NCBI GenBank assembly: GCA_021741905.1
Contig: JAIOWZ010000002.1
Location: forward strand, 27,012 to 91,011
Length of the DNA stretch: 64,000 bases
From: Candidatus Planktophila sp.
GTDB lineage: Bacteria; Actinomycetota; Actinomycetes; Nanopelagicales; Nanopelagicaceae
Reading direction: 5' to 3'
A program made the position numbers and the translations under genes. The notes below the pieces were generated by a model. It worked only from the letters and a program-made list of their open reading frames with translations, searched no databases and had not been told where the DNA came from. This document shows, piece after piece, positions 20,005-29,371 of this stretch; positions within the stretch are counted from its first letter, which is position 1; each line of letters begins with the position of its first letter.

Positions 20005-20029
20005 GGCGTGAGCCTATAGGAATCTGCGC

Positions 20030-21622
20030 TTAATTCAGGGGATCGTTGGCCCAGAGCCAGATATTTCGATCCTCCGGTAAGCCCTCCATTAGTTCTAGCG
20101 CATAGGGTCCACCATTTTGGCGTTGCCAATCGTTTGCCGCCAAGAGACGAGAAAGTCCAGCAAGTGCAACTGGGTCAGCTAACTCATCTGGTGTTCCATT
20201 AAATACAACAGGGCCGGCATGATCAAAGACCACGGTCCCGATAGCAATTTTGCCGTTTGTTGTTTTCACAATCTCAATTACTCGTGATTGTTGTGGCCAA
20301 TCTATGTGCGAGCCAGTGCGGATCTCCCAAAACGCATGAGACCCGTCATTGTTCTTACTTTGTGTGATTTTGTGATCGTGCACGTGTCCCGAGAACCACA
20401 AAACAACATTAGGGTGTTTTTCAAGAAGTCTACGAACTTCTTCTTCCAGCGCTGGCGCACTTTCTTCTTCTGGCACATAACCGTTAAACAAATTCTCTAA
20501 TGGGTGATGTGAAGTCAATACCACGTACTTATCTTTAGATTCATCTAACATATGTGACAACCAGTCAAATTGTTCACGATGTAGACAGCCTTGCCACCCA
20601 CCAAAACGATTAACTGTATCTAAAGCAATCAATCGAACCTGTGTGCCGATATTTCTATACCAGTATGAAGTCTCTGGTTGTTCTGCATCTAAACCATGAT
20701 CGTGTCCGCAATTTGTATGAACGTTTACCCAGTCCTGCATCTTTACCAGCGCGCGACGATGATCAGCTGTTACCTCATTAGTGTCCATGTGATCTAACCC
20801 TGGATACACAGCAGGACCAACTTCACCAAAACCTGAAAAAAGGTCTGCTAAATCAGCCATGTTCTTCAGTGCAGCTAATTTTTCGGAACCTTGTGCAAGT
20901 GCATCTAACTCTGGAGTTGTTGCTGCTGTGCCCTGCAACAACGCATCATGGTTTCCATGGACTGCCAGCCACTTATGCGTTAAACCTTTTGCTATAAATT
21001 GACGCTCTGATGCTTCAAGTGCACCTTTAAAATGTGGAAAGTCATGGAGTACATGCGGGCGATCTGCCGGCATACCTGTTGGTGGTCCATCTGGATGGTA
21101 ATAATGCGCGTCATAGAGGTCAGCATTAGATGAGTGAGAGGCCTCAGAACGCTGTGGATCACCGCTTTTAGGGGTTACAACACCGCCATCTAAAATTCTC
21201 TTATACCAATCCAGTTCATTGCTTTGTGCGTTATCTGTGACATCACCTGTAATGACAACTGCATCAATTGGTGCTCCAGTCAGTGGTGCGCGCTTGATCT
21301 CATTTGCGGCAACCACCATTGCTTCTAGAACTTGGGTAGTTAAGAACTCTTGCGCGCGATATGTGCCGATGTATGGAACCAGCTGCGACAAAGGATTATC
21401 TGGATCTGCAATGCGATCTAGAAACTCGAGGCGAGCAGGTGATGCAGCATCGCAAATATGGATGTCACTTAAATGGATGAAGGCTGCAACAACTTGTGCG
21501 TTAAGTGGTTCATCACCGATTACATTTTCACCTTTGTCATGTAGTAATTCACGCCAATTGGAATCTGGTGAAACTTTAGATCGAACAATTCGGTTTGTTG
21601 ATGTGCTAGACATTAGTGACAA
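20030..21622 (-). CDS. Calcineurin-like metallophosphoesterase, large-insert type, no export signal
   Basis: FIHLSDIHICD, VVITGDVTDN, AVHGNHDALLQG, LTSHHPLE, WFSGHVHDHKI form the full metallophosphoesterase motif set. Confidence 0.85.
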   Translation of the reverse strand: MSLMSSTSTNRIVRSKVSPDSNWRELLHDKGENVIGDEPLNAQVVAAFIHLSDIHICDAASPARLEFLDRIADPDNPLSQLVPYIGTYRAQEFLTTQVLEAMVVAANEIKRAPLTGAPIDAVVITGDVTDNAQSNELDWYKRILDGGVVTPKSGDPQRSEASHSSNADLYDAHYYHPDGPPTGMPADRPHVLHDFPHFKGALEASERQFIAKGLTHKWLAVHGNHDALLQGTAATTPELDALAQGSEKLAALKNMADLADLFSGFGEVGPAVYPGLDHMDTNEVTADHRRALVKMQDWVNVHTNCGHDHGLDAEQPETSYWYRNIGTQVRLIALDTVNRFGGWQGCLHREQFDWLSHMLDESKDKYVVLTSHHPLENLFNGYVPEEESAPALEEEVRRLLEKHPNVVLWFSGHVHDHKITQSKNNDGSHAFWEIRTGSHIDWPQQSRVIEIVKTTNGKIAIGTVVFDHAGPVVFNGTPDELADPVALAGLSRLLAANDWQRQNGGPYALELMEGLPEDRNIWLWANDPLN

Positions 21623-22646
21623 GAACCTCAGAACTTAATACTCGTAGTTGAACAGATGATCCTGGAAGCAGGTCTCCGGTTGACGCACTTGTCATGAGCG
21701 ATTGCACAATGGTGCCATCTGCTGTTTGACAAATAATATTTGATGAAGCGCCCATAAAGGAACGTGTCAAGACCTTTGCGTTGCCCTGCGCAGTTGCTGC
21801 TGCCACAGAGATCGATTCTGGACGAATAAGTGCATGCACTTTTCCAGTTTCATTACCGCGCTTTAGAGCAACCACTTTGCTTCCAAAGATTTCAACCATT
21901 CCGTCTGTAATGTGTGCAGGGATTCTGTTCATGGTGCCAACGAAACCTGCAACAAATGATGAGGCAGGCTTGTTATACAGAACATCTGGGGTATCGATCT
22001 GCTCAAGTACACCGTTGTTCATTACACCCACGCGGTCAGAGATAGCCATAGCTTCTTCTTGATCATGTGTAACAAATAGAGTTGTTGTGCCTAAGGAAAG
22101 TTGAAGGCGACGAATCTCTTCACGCAGGTTCACGCGCACCTGGGCATCAAGTGCGGACAATGGCTCATCCAGCAAGAGAATTTCTGGCTCAAAGGCAAGT
22201 GCTCTAGCCAGTGCTACACGCTGCTGCTGACCACCTGAGAGCTGATGAGTGAAGCGCTTACTTTGTGAATCTAGGCCCACCAAATCCAAGAGCTCATGTG
22301 CTTTCTTAAGGCGCACATGCTTACTCACTTTTCGCATCTGCAAACCAAAAGCTACATTTTCTTCGACGGTTAAGTTAGGAAATAGTGAGTACGCCTGAAA
22401 AACCATTCCCATGTTTCGCTTATGTGCTGGTACATCTGAGATGTTTTTATCGGCAACCAACACTGTTCCAGAATCCTGATGTTCTAACCCTGCAACTACT
22501 CGAAGTGCTGTCGTCTTGCCGCAACCTGAGGGTCCCAGGAGTGCAACCAGCTCGCCCACGCCAACCTCAAGGTTGAAGTTGTCTAAAGCGATCACGTTTC
22601 CAAATCGCTTTGAAATGTTTCTTAAGGAAAGGCTCTTACTAGACAT
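21606..22646 (-). CDS. ABC transporter ATP-binding protein (PotA/FbpC/PhnT-like)
   Basis: LLGPSGCGKTTALRVVAGLEHQDSG Walker A, LSGGQQQRVALARAL signature, LLLDEPLSALD; start at MSSKSLSLRNISKRFG (22646). Confidence 0.92.
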   Translation of the reverse strand: MSSKSLSLRNISKRFGNVIALDNFNLEVGVGELVALLGPSGCGKTTALRVVAGLEHQDSGTVLVADKNISDVPAHKRNMGMVFQAYSLFPNLTVEENVAFGLQMRKVSKHVRLKKAHELLDLVGLDSQSKRFTHQLSGGQQQRVALARALAFEPEILLLDEPLSALDAQVRVNLREEIRRLQLSLGTTTLFVTHDQEEAMAISDRVGVMNNGVLEQIDTPDVLYNKPASSFVAGFVGTMNRIPAHITDGMVEIFGSKVVALKRGNETGKVHALIRPESISVAAATAQGNAKVLTRSFMGASSNIICQTADGTIVQSLMTSASTGDLLPGSSVQLRVLSSEVLVTNV

Positions 22647-23425
22647 TACTTTCTCCCTTGCGTAGAACGTTCTGGAACAAAAAGCGTTATAACAGTCAAA
22701 ATTAGGAATGGAATGATTAGAGACATCATTGAGATGGCGATGGCGCCAAGGATGTTGTCTTGTGCAACATATGTGACCCAAGTTGGGAATGTGTCCCAGT
22801 GAAGTAAAACAGTCAGTGTGTATTCGCCAAGGGATAAAGCAAATGTCAGCGCAATCGTTGCCATGACCGAACCTCTAATTACTGGAACAATCACAGTCGT
22901 AATCGTACGCAACCAGTTTGCACCTGCGCTACGAGCTGCTTCAGTGATCGTTTTCAGCGGAATTGAATTTAGGCCAATATCTAGTGATCTAAATGCATAC
23001 GGAAGCGCCAATACGAAATAAAGGAATGGAAGTTCTAGAACTGTATTTTGCACAAACTCTGGGAAAGAAATTTGCGCACCTACGGCAAATGCAACTACTG
23101 GAATAACAAGAGGTAGCAGGGATAAACCATCAATTAGGCCACGCACCTTTGAGTTTGATAAGTGAAGCCAAGTCAAAGTTGGAACTAATACAAATAATGT
23201 GATTAAAACTGTTACCCCAGCCAACCACATTGACCTAAGGATGTAATGAAAGAAATCTTCTTCTCTGACAGCCCAAATATAATGAGTCCATCCATATCCA
23301 CCAGTTAGGGGTGTGCGGATCGAGTATTCAAAAGCTGAAATCATCGGCACAAAAACAAAGAAGCCTAAAATCAGAAGTGTTGCCGCCAGCGCTGGCCGGA
23401 ACCTAATTTTTATCCCTTTTGCCAT
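22646..23425 (-). CDS. ABC transporter permease
   Basis: EAARSAGANWLRTITTVIVPVIRGS EAA loop; TM segments. Confidence 0.9.
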   Translation of the reverse strand: MAKGIKIRFRPALAATLLILGFFVFVPMISAFEYSIRTPLTGGYGWTHYIWAVREEDFFHYILRSMWLAGVTVLITLFVLVPTLTWLHLSNSKVRGLIDGLSLLPLVIPVVAFAVGAQISFPEFVQNTVLELPFLYFVLALPYAFRSLDIGLNSIPLKTITEAARSAGANWLRTITTVIVPVIRGSVMATIALTFALSLGEYTLTVLLHWDTFPTWVTYVAQDNILGAIAISMMSLIIPFLILTVITLFVPERSTQGRK

Positions 23426-24309
23426 CTGGCACTCCTACGTTGAATAGCAAGATATGGAATGACTGCACAGGCCGAAATCACAATCATCACAACACCTAAG
23501 GCTTTACCAAGGTTTAATTGTGCTGCTGAAACATTTCCATCTAATAATCCACCAATTTGAAGTGGTGTTAATGGAAGATTTCCAACCGTTAAAGCATTTG
23601 CTGTTGCATAGGCTGAAAATCCGCTTGCAAATAGCAATAAGAAAGATGCGATGAAACTAGGGAAAAGCAAAGGAATACCGATTCGAACCCAGTAATTAAA
23701 CTGGCTTGCACCTAGGTTGCGTGCTGCTTCGGACCATTCGCGGCGAAGAGAAACAATTGCCGGAGAAAAGACGATGATCATCAGAGGAAGTTGAAAGTAC
23801 AAATACACGATCAAGAGACCGATGAAGGAGCCAAGTGAAAATGTTCCTGAATATAGATCCCAGCCCAGATACTTGAGAGCTTTTGTAAGATACCCCTGAA
23901 TTCCAAGGGCTGCATAAAACATAAATGCCAGTGGGACACCACCAGTATTGGCAAGCACGCCACTCATGACAGCAATGGTCCGGCGTAGTTTTGAACTTCC
24001 TCGAGTTTCAATGAAGTATGCCGCTAGTGCGCCAGGAAATGCTGCGATGGCAGCGGAGAAGATGCCGATCTTTATGGAGTTGATAAACCCTGTTCGATAG
24101 GGCTCTTGAAGGGTGGTTTTGAAGTTATCGAGTGTGAAGGTATTTTCGTTGGACATAAAAGAGACATAAATCAACCGGCCAATTGGGAATAGAAAAAAGA
24201 AACCAACGATCAACAAAAGCGGAACCGCTGGAAGGATATTCCTTATAAAAGAAACGAGGGAGGCGCGTCCCCTTGAAGGCGCGCCTCCCTCTATGACTTG
24301 GGAGGTCAT
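23410..24309 (-). CDS. ABC transporter permease
   Basis: EWSEAARNLGASQFNYWVRIGIPLLFPS EAA loop; TM segments. Confidence 0.9.
   Translation of the reverse strand: MTSQVIEGGAPSRGRASLVSFIRNILPAVPLLLIVGFFFLFPIGRLIYVSFMSNENTFTLDNFKTTLQEPYRTGFINSIKIGIFSAAIAAFPGALAAYFIETRGSSKLRRTIAVMSGVLANTGGVPLAFMFYAALGIQGYLTKALKYLGWDLYSGTFSLGSFIGLLIVYLYFQLPLMIIVFSPAIVSLRREWSEAARNLGASQFNYWVRIGIPLLFPSFIASFLLLFASGFSAYATANALTVGNLPLTPLQIGGLLDGNVSAAQLNLGKALGVVMIVISACAVIPYLAIQRRSARWQKG
24256..24291 (-). promoter_or_regulatory. GC-rich hairpin within the first codons of the permease gene, just downstream of the substrate-binding-protein stop
   Basis: GAGGGAGGCGCG-N12-CGCGCCTCCCTC: 12-bp perfect inverted repeat. Confidence 0.7.
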
Positions 24310-24318
24310 ATTTCTTTT

Positions 24319-25524
24319 TTACAAACTAGCCCATGAAGAGATGATCTGTTCGCGAGCTGTTAGTACGTCGGCGATAGTTGCAGGTCCAACAATCTTTGCA
24401 GTTGAAGGAACCTTGAAATCAAGAAGTGATGGAACAAGTAACTTCTTCTTGGTCATTGCTGCAGACATGATTGGGTCTGCACCTGACTGCTGGAAGTAGT
24501 TCTGTCCACCTTGCATGATTGCAAACAACTTAGAACCAGGAAGCTTTAGATCTGCAGCAGTTAACTGAGCAGCTGTCTTTCCCTTGTTCTGTGAGTAAAC
24601 AAACTCTTGCCACAAACGAGCGTTGGCACAGTTTGGCGACTTAACGTTGATTGCGTTGATGTATGGAGGTGCTTGTAGAACGAAATCTGTTGGGTAAACA
24701 AACTTAAGGTCTAAGCCTGCTGCCTTTGCTGCTGGAATAATTCCAAGAGCGTTGAAGTCCCACATGAAACCAAGCTTTGCTGTTCCAGTAGCAAGGTTTG
24801 TTCCGTTTACCTTTACTAGTGGAGCTTGAGCCTTTACAGCCTTATAAAGTGCAAGACCCTTAGTTACATCTGAAAGATTCTTTTCTCCACCGTTTCCGAT
24901 GCTTGCTGCCAAAACTGACATAAAGGCTTGGTTAGAAGAGGTTGGGTCTCCAGTGATACCTACAAAGCCCTTGTATTCTGGCTTTGCGAAGTCTGCTGCC
25001 TTTGTTGGCACTGATGGAAGAGTTGTGTTGTATACAATCGCAAGCTTTCCACCGTAGTTTCCGTACCAAAGACCTGTTGAGTCCTTAGCTGCACTTGGGA
25101 TGTCATTCCAGTTAATAACTTGGTAAGGAGTAGACAAAGGCTTTCCTCCTGGAGGAGTTAGCTGTGCAACTACTAGAGGTCCAATATCGATTGAATCCGG
25201 TTGCTTTGACTTAGGTGCTGTCTTCATTGTGTCGATCTCGTACTGTGATGATCCATCTGGATTGTCAACAGTGATCTTTACGCCGAAAGCCTTCTCGTAT
25301 GCATCATGAATCGCACCGTAGTTTGCCCAATCGCGTGGTGTTGTGATGAGAGCAAGCTTGCCCTCTTTCTTAGCGGCCTTGATTAGGTTGTCTAATCCGC
25401 CTGCTTCTTTAACATTCTTTGCCTTACAGATATCTATGGCTGCTGTGGCTGGAGTTGCGATTGCAACGATTCCAACTGCAACTACTGCAGCGGTTGCTGC
25501 AGCTACTAAACGCTTTGCGCGCAT
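24319..25524 (-). CDS. ABC transporter substrate-binding protein (iron/2-aminoethylphosphonate-type fold)
   Basis: Signal peptide MRAKRLVAAATAAVVAVGIVAIATPATA; EGKLALITTPRDWANYGAIHDAYEKAFGVKI typical of this class. Confidence 0.8.
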   Translation of the reverse strand: MRAKRLVAAATAAVVAVGIVAIATPATAAIDICKAKNVKEAGGLDNLIKAAKKEGKLALITTPRDWANYGAIHDAYEKAFGVKITVDNPDGSSQYEIDTMKTAPKSKQPDSIDIGPLVVAQLTPPGGKPLSTPYQVINWNDIPSAAKDSTGLWYGNYGGKLAIVYNTTLPSVPTKAADFAKPEYKGFVGITGDPTSSNQAFMSVLAASIGNGGEKNLSDVTKGLALYKAVKAQAPLVKVNGTNLATGTAKLGFMWDFNALGIIPAAKAAGLDLKFVYPTDFVLQAPPYINAINVKSPNCANARLWQEFVYSQNKGKTAAQLTAADLKLPGSKLFAIMQGGQNYFQQSGADPIMSAAMTKKKLLVPSLLDFKVPSTAKIVGPATIADVLTAREQIISSWASL

Positions 25525-25641
25525 ATGTGGGATCCCTTCCTAAGGATTGTGAGCGCACTCTTTACCTAGAAAAGAAACAATCGGTGTTGTGAAGGTGTCG
25601 GAGTAAAGTCATGAGGGTGAACACTCATGAAAAACTCAGGG

Positions 25642-26310
25642 TTAAATAAGTGACTTTAAATCGGCTACAGAGTTAATAACAGATGTCGCGCCGGCATCAT
25701 GCAGCGTGTGCTCATCATGCGCGCCTGTTAAAACACCAATCGATTGACCGGCACCAAAGGTAACTGCAGCTTGCATGTCTGCTGCAGTGTCTCCCAGAAC
25801 AATCACATCCGCGGGATTTGTAATACCTAAAGTAGTCGCAGCTTTTTGTAACATATCTGGGTGTGGACGACCACGACCAGCCTCACCGGGTGTTACTGAG
25901 ATATCAATTAGATCTTTCCATTCTAGTTCGTTGATCAAAGTTTCTAATGTTGATCTGCTAAATCCAGTAGTTAGCGCAATTGCAATTCCCTTTGAACGCA
26001 GGTATTTAAACACATCTTCGGCACCTGCAATGGGAACTGCTCCAAATTCTGCAATCTTGCTGACATATGACTCTTCAAAAGCAACATTTGCTGTGTGTGC
26101 TTTTTCAGCATCACCTAATAACTTTGTAAAGACATCGAGCTTTGATTGACCCATGGTGTCAATTGCATACTGAGTCCATTCAGCGCCATGTGTGGGCCAC
26201 AATTCAGGCTGTGTTGCTTCAAATGCATTCTTGAATGCGGAAATGACGAGCCCATCATCATTCAGAACTGTTCCTGCAACATCAAAAGCAACCATTTCTA
26301 CGCTCATCAC
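25642..26310 (-). CDS. Phosphonatase-like HAD-family hydrolase
   Basis: MVAFDVAGTVLNDDGLV nucleophile motif, ALTTGFSRSTLETLI, VIVLGDTAADMQAAVTFGAGQSIGVLTGAH. Confidence 0.82.
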   Translation of the reverse strand: MMSVEMVAFDVAGTVLNDDGLVISAFKNAFEATQPELWPTHGAEWTQYAIDTMGQSKLDVFTKLLGDAEKAHTANVAFEESYVSKIAEFGAVPIAGAEDVFKYLRSKGIAIALTTGFSRSTLETLINELEWKDLIDISVTPGEAGRGRPHPDMLQKAATTLGITNPADVIVLGDTAADMQAAVTFGAGQSIGVLTGAHDEHTLHDAGATSVINSVADLKSLI

Positions 26311-27419
26311 AGCCCCTTAATTGTTTCTTCGGCAATTGCCGGAGCCAGGGTATTTCCTCGGCCTCCGGGTCCAGTTACTGAAATGATGTTGTGTGCCATG
26401 TGGCGACGATCGCAAACAGCACCATCTGTGCGCTGGCTATAAACACCATCCCAGCGATTAACAATTGGTGGCAGTTTCTTCCCTAGCAAATTGCTGGCAA
26501 CTTCATGGAGGTATGTGTATGGATCCTCATCTAATTTAAATTCAAATGGCTCTGCGTATTCATGTGTGTCACCAATCGTCAAGGTGCCATCTGCGCGCTG
26601 CACCATCAATAGCTGCATATGATTAGTTGATGCAATGTGATGTTGTGGTGGCAGATTCTCACGTGTGGGCACTTCATATCCTGGGTAATAACGCATTGAA
26701 TCACCATCAGCAATAGAGGTCGTTAAGACCTCATCAAGAGGTGCGGTACTCATCATCTGCAATCTCACGCGGCGAATTGGCGCGGTATCAAACTGTTCTT
26801 TAAATAAGGAAGTGTGGTCTGCCCCTGGGCATACAATCGCAACATCACCTTCAAACAATTCACCATTACGGGCAACAACTACCGCTTTACTTCCATCGCT
26901 TCTGATATCTACAACATCTAGATTATTCCGCCAAATATAGTTCTCATTGCGCAGCAAATACTCTCGCATTGACCGCAACACTGACCCTGGCTCAACTGTT
27001 GCATCCAGTGGACACCAAAGTGAGGCTAAGTAATTTCCGCGTAGCGCAGGGTTAATCTTCTGGGTTTCATCTCGATCAAGTATCTGCCATTGACGGTCTA
27101 GCGCATCCTCTTTCTTTAAACACTCTTCCATAACAGCTACTTCTTCTTTGTTTATTGCAAGAGTTAATGATCCGTTTGCGCGAAAAAGCATTTCTGGAAT
27201 TGCGCCATGAATCTCGTCCCATAAGTGGCGAGCGCGAACGGCTGCTTGTAATTCAGCACCACTTTTTCGGCCGCTGACCCAAACCAGCCCAAAGTTTCGA
27301 ACTGAGGCGCTTCTGGCCACATCATCGCGCTCAAGCTGGATGACCTGGTGGCCACCTTTGATCGCCTCAAAGGCATGGGCAGTCCCGATGATGCCGCCGC
27401 CGATAATCACAATCTTCAT
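26307..27419 (-). CDS. FAD-dependent oxidoreductase (DAO family; TIGR03364/HpnW-like by context)
   Basis: MKIVIIGGGIIGTAHAFEAIKGGHQVIQLERD Rossmann motif; SVTGPGGRGNTLAPAIAEE C-terminus; 4-bp overlap with the phosphonatase-like gene. Confidence 0.82.
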   Translation of the reverse strand: MKIVIIGGGIIGTAHAFEAIKGGHQVIQLERDDVARSASVRNFGLVWVSGRKSGAELQAAVRARHLWDEIHGAIPEMLFRANGSLTLAINKEEVAVMEECLKKEDALDRQWQILDRDETQKINPALRGNYLASLWCPLDATVEPGSVLRSMREYLLRNENYIWRNNLDVVDIRSDGSKAVVVARNGELFEGDVAIVCPGADHTSLFKEQFDTAPIRRVRLQMMSTAPLDEVLTTSIADGDSMRYYPGYEVPTRENLPPQHHIASTNHMQLLMVQRADGTLTIGDTHEYAEPFEFKLDEDPYTYLHEVASNLLGKKLPPIVNRWDGVYSQRTDGAVCDRRHMAHNIISVTGPGGRGNTLAPAIAEETIKGL

Positions 27420-27530
27420 GGTGGCTACTGTCCTGTGCTTGGCTGAACAGCGGGTTTATCCCACGCGAAGGTTAAGCAAACTGTCGCGTTCTGTGTTGAT
27501 TATGTTACTGGTGGGTAGCACAATTACCCC

Positions 27531-29354
27531 ATGAGCCACTACACAGCCAATCTACGTGACATTGAATTCTGCCTCTTTGACCTATTAGGTCGCGACAAAG
27601 TTATGGGTGCTAACCCATACGGAGAAGTTGATCGCGACACTGCAATAGGAATGCTTGAAGAGGTAAAGCGTATGTGTGAAAACGATCTAGCTGCATCATT
27701 TGTTGAAGGTGATCGCGTTGGTGCGATTTTAAATAAAGAAACTGGCAACGTTACTTTGCCTGAAAGTTTTAAGAAGTCATACAAAGCATATGTTGATGGT
27801 GAGTGGTGGCGTGTTGATGCACCAGTAGATCTAGGTGGAATGAAGATTCCTCCATCTGTTCGTTGGGCAATTGCTGAAATGGTTTTGGGTTCAAACCCTG
27901 CAATTCACATCTACGCATCTGGTTATGCCTTTGCACAGGTTGCATATGTTCTTGGAACAGATGAGCAAAAGAAGATTGCAAAGCACATGGTTGAAAAGCA
28001 CTGGGGTGCAACGATGCAGCTAACAGAACCTGATGCAGGTTCTGATGTGGGTGCAGGTCGCACCAAGGCTGTGCAACAAGCAGATGGCACATGGCACATC
28101 ACCGGAAATAAGCGTTACATCACTTCAGGGGATGCCGACTTCTATGACAATGTTGTTCACTTTGTGCTTGCACGCCGTGAAGGTGGCGGTCCAGGAACAA
28201 AGGGTCTTTCCTTATTCCTTATTCCTAAATTCATGTTTGACTTTGAAACAGGGGAGATGGGCAAGCGCAACGGCGTTTATGTCACAGCACTGGAAGACAA
28301 AATGGGACTCAATGTCTCTGCCACCTGTGAAGTTAACTTAGGTGAAAAAGAGCCTGCTGTTGGATATCTATTAGGAGATGTTCACGAAGGTATTAAGCAG
28401 ATGTTTAAGGTCATTGAATTTGCTCGCATGATGGTGGGAACAAAAGCTATTGCAACGCTATCTGCTGGCTATATGCAGGCGTTGTCATATGCCAAAGAGC
28501 GCGTGCAGGGCGGTGACATGAAGGTAATGAATGACAAAGCATCCCCTCGCGTCACCATCATTAAGCACCCTGATGTGCGCCGCTCATTGATGGTGCAAAA
28601 GTCTTATAGCGAAGGTATGCGTGCACTAGTGCTCTATACCGCCTCCATTCAAGATGAGATCGAGCTTGCAGAAGCAGCTGGCGATAAAGATCGCGCTGCA
28701 GACATGATTGCACTGAACGATTTATTGCTTCCAGTTGTTAAGGGTTACGGTTCAGAAAAGTCTTGGACTCTTCTTGGTACAGAATCACTACAAACATTTG
28801 GTGGCGCAGGCTTTACGCGCGATTGGCCAATTGAACAGTATGTGCGCGATGCAAAGATTGATACTTTGTATGAAGGCACAACAGCAATTCAAGGTCTTGA
28901 CTTCTTCTTCCGCAAAATTGTGAAAGATGGTGGACGTGCACTAGGTCTGCTAGGTAAAGAGATTCAGAATTTTGCCGAAACTGGTGGGGTACATGATGCT
29001 GAAAAGCAAGCACTACTTAAGGCACTGGGTGATCTCAATGGAATTGTTGCTGTTCTAGTGGGACATGCAATGGATTCACAAACAGACGCTGTCAAGATTT
29101 ATAAGGTTGGCCTTAATACATCTCGTTGTTTAATGGCTGTTGGTGACATCATCACTTCCTGGTTGTTACTACGTCAAGCAGATATCGCAGTTGAGAAACT
29201 GCCTAACGCTGGCAAGGACACTGATTTCTACACAGGCAAGATTGCAGCAGCTAAGTTCTTCGTTCATAACAATCTGCCACACATCACCGCAGATCGTAAG
29301 ATCGTTGAAGCAACTGATGGATCGATCATGGAGATCCCAGAAAGCGCCTTTTAG
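27531..29354 (+). CDS. Acyl-CoA dehydrogenase family protein
   Basis: 607 aa; MQLTEPDAGSDVGAGRTKA, ITSGDADF, SLQTFGGAGFTRDWPIEQYVRDAKIDTLYEGTTAIQGLDF. Confidence 0.94.
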   Translation: MSHYTANLRDIEFCLFDLLGRDKVMGANPYGEVDRDTAIGMLEEVKRMCENDLAASFVEGDRVGAILNKETGNVTLPESFKKSYKAYVDGEWWRVDAPVDLGGMKIPPSVRWAIAEMVLGSNPAIHIYASGYAFAQVAYVLGTDEQKKIAKHMVEKHWGATMQLTEPDAGSDVGAGRTKAVQQADGTWHITGNKRYITSGDADFYDNVVHFVLARREGGGPGTKGLSLFLIPKFMFDFETGEMGKRNGVYVTALEDKMGLNVSATCEVNLGEKEPAVGYLLGDVHEGIKQMFKVIEFARMMVGTKAIATLSAGYMQALSYAKERVQGGDMKVMNDKASPRVTIIKHPDVRRSLMVQKSYSEGMRALVLYTASIQDEIELAEAAGDKDRAADMIALNDLLLPVVKGYGSEKSWTLLGTESLQTFGGAGFTRDWPIEQYVRDAKIDTLYEGTTAIQGLDFFFRKIVKDGGRALGLLGKEIQNFAETGGVHDAEKQALLKALGDLNGIVAVLVGHAMDSQTDAVKIYKVGLNTSRCLMAVGDIITSWLLLRQADIAVEKLPNAGKDTDFYTGKIAAAKFFVHNNLPHITADRKIVEATDGSIMEIPESAF

Positions 29355-29371
29355 TCAGTTACTCTTACTAA

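Noticed and set aside
25609-25630. TCATGAG-N8-CTCATGA inverted repeat between HAD and SBP genes
   Set aside because: 7-bp arms with no U-tract and no known regulator consensus; could be chance or a weak operator.
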